DNA of 64,000 nucleotides, taken from a virus. Both the position numbers and the translations under genes were made by a program. Below, one piece after another: positions 60,328 to 64,000 of the stretch; the first letter of the stretch is position 1, and every line of letters starts with the position of its first letter. Below the pieces are notes generated by a model. It saw only the letters and a list, made by a program, of their open reading frames with translations. It had not been told where the DNA came from and did not search any database. The stretch is taken from the IMG/VR virus record IMGVR_UViG_3300047320_000285, positions 186,001 through 250,000 of that record. One strand, written 5' to 3'.

Positions 60328-62481
60328 GTGCGGCCCGAACCTAATGAACTTAGGCCCGAGTTGCTGAGTACGCTGGCGATTAATTCGTTTAAGCAGACCA
60401 ACTCAGCGTCTCGGGACCAGATGCTCTCGAATCACATTGGCCAGCATCTGACCATTGAGAAAGGCGAAGAGCGGCTGTGCCAGTCCGGCAATGAAGCCAA
60501 GTTTGGCATGTACACCTTTGGCGTCAAGATGCCCGCCAACGGATATGTGGTCAAACACATCGAGCGCTATGAGCGCACCTACGACGCAGCAATTGCGTTC
60601 AGTCCTGAAGCCGTGCTGATTTTCGAGCACGAAGAAGGCCATGAGATCGATGTGCTGAAGCTGCCGCGCCACAGTCAACAACACCCGTATTTCGGCTTCG
60701 CTTATAAGCCGGGTCCGGCGATGGGGCGGCTCAAGCCCGGCAATGATATCCCGGAAGGCATGACGTTCTTGGATTCGCCGGCGATTAACGCACACAAGGG
60801 CTACGAGATGGCCCTGAATCTGAACGTGGCGTTTATGAGTGTACCGGGTGTCGCTGAGGACGGCATCGTGATCTCCGAGAGCTGTGCCAAGCGCTTTGCG
60901 TTCCGGATTTACGAAACGCGCGTGATCGAGTGCGGTGGCAAAGCGTTCCCCGTCAACGCCTACGGCTATAAGGACGAAGCCACGGGTAAGGTGATCTATA
61001 AGCCCCATCCGGATATTGGTGACGAGATCCGGGCAGATGGGTTGCTGATGGCGCTGCGCAGCTACGACGAGATGCTGGCGCCGATCGAGCAGAGCGTGGA
61101 AGATCTGCTGGAAGTCGACCGCTTCTTTGACCAGTCGACCTATGTCGGCGCGGGTGGTCGGGTGGTGGATATCAAAGTCCATCATCAGGGCACCAACCCC
61201 CAGCCGATGTTGCCCGAAGGCATGGAAGAGCAGATGCTCAAGTACGACCGGGCCCGGCGGTTGTATTATCAGGCGATTCTCGATGAATGGTTGCGTCTAA
61301 AGCGCGAGCGCGGCGGCAAGCTGTTGTTCACGCCGCGTTTTTCGGCCTTGGTACGGGAAGCCATCTCGGTGGTGGGGAGCAATTCCACCGCACCGAACGA
61401 GAACATCAAGATGCTGTATCGCCAGTCCCCACTGGATGAATGGCGTCTGGAGTTCACGGTCGAGTATATCGTGATCCCGAAGAAGGGGGCCAAGCTCACC
61501 GACTTCCATGGCGGCAAGGGCGTGATCTGTGAAATCCTGCCGGATGACCAGATGCCGATGGATGCCCATGGCAATCGCGCCGATGCGATTATGGATGGCG
61601 GCGCGACCGTCAGCCGGATGAACTACGGCCGTCTGTATGAGCATTTCTTCAATGCGGCAAGCCGGGATCTGGTGCGCGAGCTGACGATCGGGCTGGGTTT
61701 CCAACCGACCTCGAAAGATGTCTACAAGAAACTCACCGCGCTGGAAGAAGACAACCCGGCCTTGTTCGAGCATGCGTGGAACCGTCTGATGGGGCTGTAC
61801 GAAATCATCAGTCCGCGCCAGTACGCGATGTTCATCGGGGGACGTTACGAGAATGGCCGACAAGGCTATCGCTCGCAGCATCTGTCGCGGGTCATCAAGC
61901 ACTATCTCGACAAAAACCAAGGTGCGCATCTGTTTGTGCCGACCGACAACGAGCCGGAAGTCACCGACATCGTGCGCAACCTGCAAGCGTTCTGTCCGCC
62001 GCTGAACGAACCGGTCACGTATGTGGGTAATTCGGGTCGCCGGGTCACCACCGTCAATCCGGTACAAATCGCCCCGCTGTACGTGATGTTGCTGGAAAAG
62101 ATCGCCGACGACTGGTCCGCCTGTCCGTCTGGCAAGCTGCAACACTTCGGCGTGCTCTCGCAACTGAGCGCGGGAGACAAGTACTCCAAACCCACCCGGA
62201 CCCAACCGATTCGGGCGATGGGGGAATCCGAAGTCCGGATCTACGGCGCGTACTGTGGCACGGAAGTCACCGCTGACATGCTGGACAAGAATAACAATCC
62301 GTTCACGCACAAATACATGCTCCAGCAGATCTATAGCGCGGACAAGCCTACGGCCATCAAGACCATTGTGGACCGGAGCAAAGTACCGATGGGGGGTTCC
62401 AAACCATTGCAGTTGATCAAACACATCGCCAGCGCCGGCGGTTGGAAGTTTGTCTACGAACCGGCCCGAACGACACAGTAA
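60328..62481 (+). CDS. Nonvirion RNA polymerase, beta C-terminal-like subunit (phiKZ gp71-73-like)
   Basis: A 717-residue protein matching the C-terminal half of RpoB in order. It has AFMSVPGVAEDGIVISES (cf. the GYNFEDSILVSE region), then HGGKGV at 394-399 (cf. GRHGNKGV). SRMNYGRLYE follows at 429-438 (cf. SRMNIGQILE), with a GESEVRIYGAYC stretch (cf. GEMEVWALEAYG) near the end. The catalytic-site lysine of the GNKG motif is kept. The start is GTG 60328, supported by AAGGAG. The beta' C-terminal gene follows after 12 bases, the order of gp71-73 and gp74 in phiKZ. Confidence 0.9.
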   Translation: MRPEPNELRPELLSTLAINSFKQTNSASRDQMLSNHIGQHLTIEKGEERLCQSGNEAKFGMYTFGVKMPANGYVVKHIERYERTYDAAIAFSPEAVLIFEHEEGHEIDVLKLPRHSQQHPYFGFAYKPGPAMGRLKPGNDIPEGMTFLDSPAINAHKGYEMALNLNVAFMSVPGVAEDGIVISESCAKRFAFRIYETRVIECGGKAFPVNAYGYKDEATGKVIYKPHPDIGDEIRADGLLMALRSYDEMLAPIEQSVEDLLEVDRFFDQSTYVGAGGRVVDIKVHHQGTNPQPMLPEGMEEQMLKYDRARRLYYQAILDEWLRLKRERGGKLLFTPRFSALVREAISVVGSNSTAPNENIKMLYRQSPLDEWRLEFTVEYIVIPKKGAKLTDFHGGKGVICEILPDDQMPMDAHGNRADAIMDGGATVSRMNYGRLYEHFFNAASRDLVRELTIGLGFQPTSKDVYKKLTALEEDNPALFEHAWNRLMGLYEIISPRQYAMFIGGRYENGRQGYRSQHLSRVIKHYLDKNQGAHLFVPTDNEPEVTDIVRNLQAFCPPLNEPVTYVGNSGRRVTTVNPVQIAPLYVMLLEKIADDWSACPSGKLQHFGVLSQLSAGDKYSKPTRTQPIRAMGESEVRIYGAYCGTEVTADMLDKNNNPFTHKYMLQQIYSADKPTAIKTIVDRSKVPMGGSKPLQLIKHIASAGGWKFVYEPARTTQ

Positions 62482-62493
62482 CAAGGAGGCACG

Positions 62494-64000
62494 ATGTACG
62501 AAATCACTGCCCGCGACATGCTCCGCTTCGAACCCAGCGAATTGTGGGAGCATCTGACCGGGGACTTTACGTTGGTGTTTGACAACGGGGAGAAGATCGA
62601 GACCAATGCGATCATGACCTTCTTCTCGTCGTTTGCGTGGGTCTACCATCGCAAGTATCCGCTGACCCCGTTGTTGCCCAAGCACCACGTGCAGGTGCTG
62701 CTCAACGGTCGGCGTTATTCGGCCAATACCCATCTGGAGATCCTCGGGGTGGCGTTGGAATCCACCTACGCCTCGTATCTGGATCTGGGTGAGCAACTTG
62801 ATCGGGATGTCTTGGCTGAAGTGCTGTTTTACGACGGCATGAGTGCGATCTACAACGACTGGTCGTATCGGTTCGAGGAGTATGTGGCCTCGATCAGCAT
62901 TCTGAACTTCACCGAGATCTTGGATGACCCCGAGATCAAGGCGAACAAGGAAGCGCAGGTGCCGGAAGCGTGGTCGATTGAGGAAGCCTACAAGGTGATG
63001 GATCGGGTGCTCAACGATCCCACCAAGTTCCAGAACAACCCGGTGGTGCTCGCCTATCGCTCTAAGTTGGTCAACGCCAATCAGTTGCAACAGTCGTTGG
63101 GTCCGCGGGGCTATGTGACCGACACGGACTCGCACCAGTTCCGCTATCCGATCATGCGCGGGTACGTGGAGGGCCTGCGCCGCTTCTACGACTCGCTGAT
63201 CGAATCGCGCTCGGCCTCGAAAGCGTTGCAGTTCTCCAAGGCCAACCTGCGGGACGCGGAGTATTTCTCGCGTAAGCTGCAGCTCGCCTGTATGCAGGTC
63301 AAGCGCCTGCACAAGGGCGACTGTGGCGCCAAGGAGTATCTGTTGTGGACAGTCCAAGGCGAGAAATTCGATGACCAAGGCCGGAAGATCAGCAGTGGTG
63401 ACCTGCCGTTGATTGTGGGCGCGAACTATCTGGATGAGGAAAGCGGCCGGCTCAAGGCGATCCAAGGCAACGAGAAGCATTTCGTGGGCAAGACGATCAA
63501 ATTGCGCAATCCGATTTTCTGTAACCATGCGGACGCCGATGGGATCTGCGAGACCTGTTTTGGTGAGCTGAGCTTGCAGGTGCCTAAGCTTACCAATATC
63601 GGTCACTTGTGCTGTGTGACGATGACGGAGCCATCCACGCAGTCGGTGCTGTCGGTCAAGCACTTGGACGGCAATGCTACCATCGAGTCGATTGTGCTTG
63701 ACATGGCGGATGTGATGTTCCTGAAGGCTTCACGAGATCGACAGTCGTATCTGTTGCACGATCGCCTCGCGAAGCTGCAGCCCAAACTGATCATCCCAAG
63801 TGAAGATGCACAAGCCCTTAACGACGTGATGAGCGTGGATGACGTGGAGGACTTTAACATCTCGCGTATCTCCGAGCTGGACATCCTCGGCATTCAGTAC
63901 ACCGAGAAGGGTCAGCGCTTCCTGCACAGTGCGCAAGTCCATATGGGCAAGCGTAAATCCTCGATGACGTACGCGTTGCTGAACCATATCCGTCGTCAAG
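62494..64000 (+). CDS. Nonvirion RNA polymerase, beta' C-terminal-like subunit, 3' end outside window (phiKZ gp74-like)
   Basis: An open frame of at least 502 codons from ATG 62494 with AAGGAGG upstream. It has a bridge-helix-like stretch (SRSASKALQFSKANLRD from 238). A zinc-type cysteine set follows, with C343, C352 and C355 (CETCFG). The segment NIGHLCCVTMTEPSTQSVLS parallels [20 protein letters not shown] and leads into the trigger loop. It therefore supplies the beta' half missing from the 48955 protein. With 60328 and 48955 it covers most of a polymerase core; the beta N-terminal part is not in the window. Confidence 0.9.
   Translation, partial: MYEITARDMLRFEPSELWEHLTGDFTLVFDNGEKIETNAIMTFFSSFAWVYHRKYPLTPLLPKHHVQVLLNGRRYSANTHLEILGVALESTYASYLDLGEQLDRDVLAEVLFYDGMSAIYNDWSYRFEEYVASISILNFTEILDDPEIKANKEAQVPEAWSIEEAYKVMDRVLNDPTKFQNNPVVLAYRSKLVNANQLQQSLGPRGYVTDTDSHQFRYPIMRGYVEGLRRFYDSLIESRSASKALQFSKANLRDAEYFSRKLQLACMQVKRLHKGDCGAKEYLLWTVQGEKFDDQGRKISSGDLPLIVGANYLDEESGRLKAIQGNEKHFVGKTIKLRNPIFCNHADADGICETCFGELSLQVPKLTNIGHLCCVTMTEPSTQSVLSVKHLDGNATIESIVLDMADVMFLKASRDRQSYLLHDRLAKLQPKLIIPSEDAQALNDVMSVDDVEDFNISRISELDILGIQYTEKGQRFLHSAQVHMGKRKSSMTYALLNHIRRQ

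Noticed and set aside
61297-63663. A 788-codon minus-strand open frame opposite the RNAP beta and beta' genes
   Set aside because: It is the antisense shadow of two genes with clear polymerase motifs, caused by codon bias.
1-64000. tRNA genes, CRISPR arrays, insertion sequences
   Set aside because: No cloverleaf with a GTTCGA-type T arm, no regularly spaced repeats and no transposase were found by reading; a covariance search could still reveal a divergent tRNA.

Overview
The window looks like part of the genome of a phiKZ-type nucleus-forming jumbo myovirus, probably infecting a beta- or gammaproteobacterium. The GC content appears to be in the mid-to-high fifties, apart from a few AT-rich islands. 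The basis is a set of hallmark genes: parts of two different multisubunit RNA polymerases, a tubulin-like protein with a GGTGS nucleotide loop, a probable chimallin (phage nucleus shell), a large terminase, a contractile tail sheath and a T4 gp21-type prohead protease. Their order matches what I remember of phiKZ (gp180/178/175, then gp29-25, gp39, gp54-55, gp68, gp71-74). These gp assignments come from recalled gene order plus motifs, not from a search. Ralstonia or Burkholderia phages of this group would fit the base composition, but the host cannot be read from the sequence.

Layout. 1-11.95 kb: a minus-strand virion-type protein, then the virion RNA polymerase beta'-N and beta genes, unknown structural genes and the prohead protease. 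12-15.2 kb: small, probably early genes, including an acyl carrier protein and a mini P-loop protein. 15.2-18.3 kb (minus): tail tube candidate and tail sheath. 18.5-26.3 kb (plus): three virion-type genes and the terminase. 26.3-29.1 kb (minus): three genes, one possibly an inner-body protein with protease cleavage motifs. 29.1-29.8 kb: an AT-rich, repeat-bearing gap between divergent blocks. 29.8-34.5 kb: tightly coupled small genes, a homing-endonuclease-like gene and an early gene with a TATATTAC motif. 34.6-41.3 kb: the tubulin-like gene, a first large structured noncoding region, a nucleoside-deoxyribosyltransferase-like protein, an array of small unknown genes and a second structured noncoding region. 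41.3-48.9 kb: a family B DNA polymerase palm protein, unknown genes, a second homing-endonuclease paralogue and the probable chimallin. 49-64 kb: nonvirion RNA polymerase beta'-N, unknown genes, an SbcD-like nuclease, an SSB-like protein, a candidate fifth RNAP subunit, Gly/Gln-tailed proteins, and the beta-C and beta'-C subunits, the last running off the window.

How the parts would work together: the virion polymerase would transcribe early genes on entry, from motifs resembling (C/T)ATAT(T/C/A)A(C/T). These include the nuclear shell and nonvirion polymerase genes. The nonvirion polymerase would then transcribe late genes (sheath, tube, terminase, protease). The most striking noncoding features are a hairpin-plus-TTTATGCC signal that tracks gene orientation, being two-sided between most convergent genes, and two long gene-free, hairpin-rich regions that each end in a strong terminator. 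No tRNA gene or CRISPR array was recognised.
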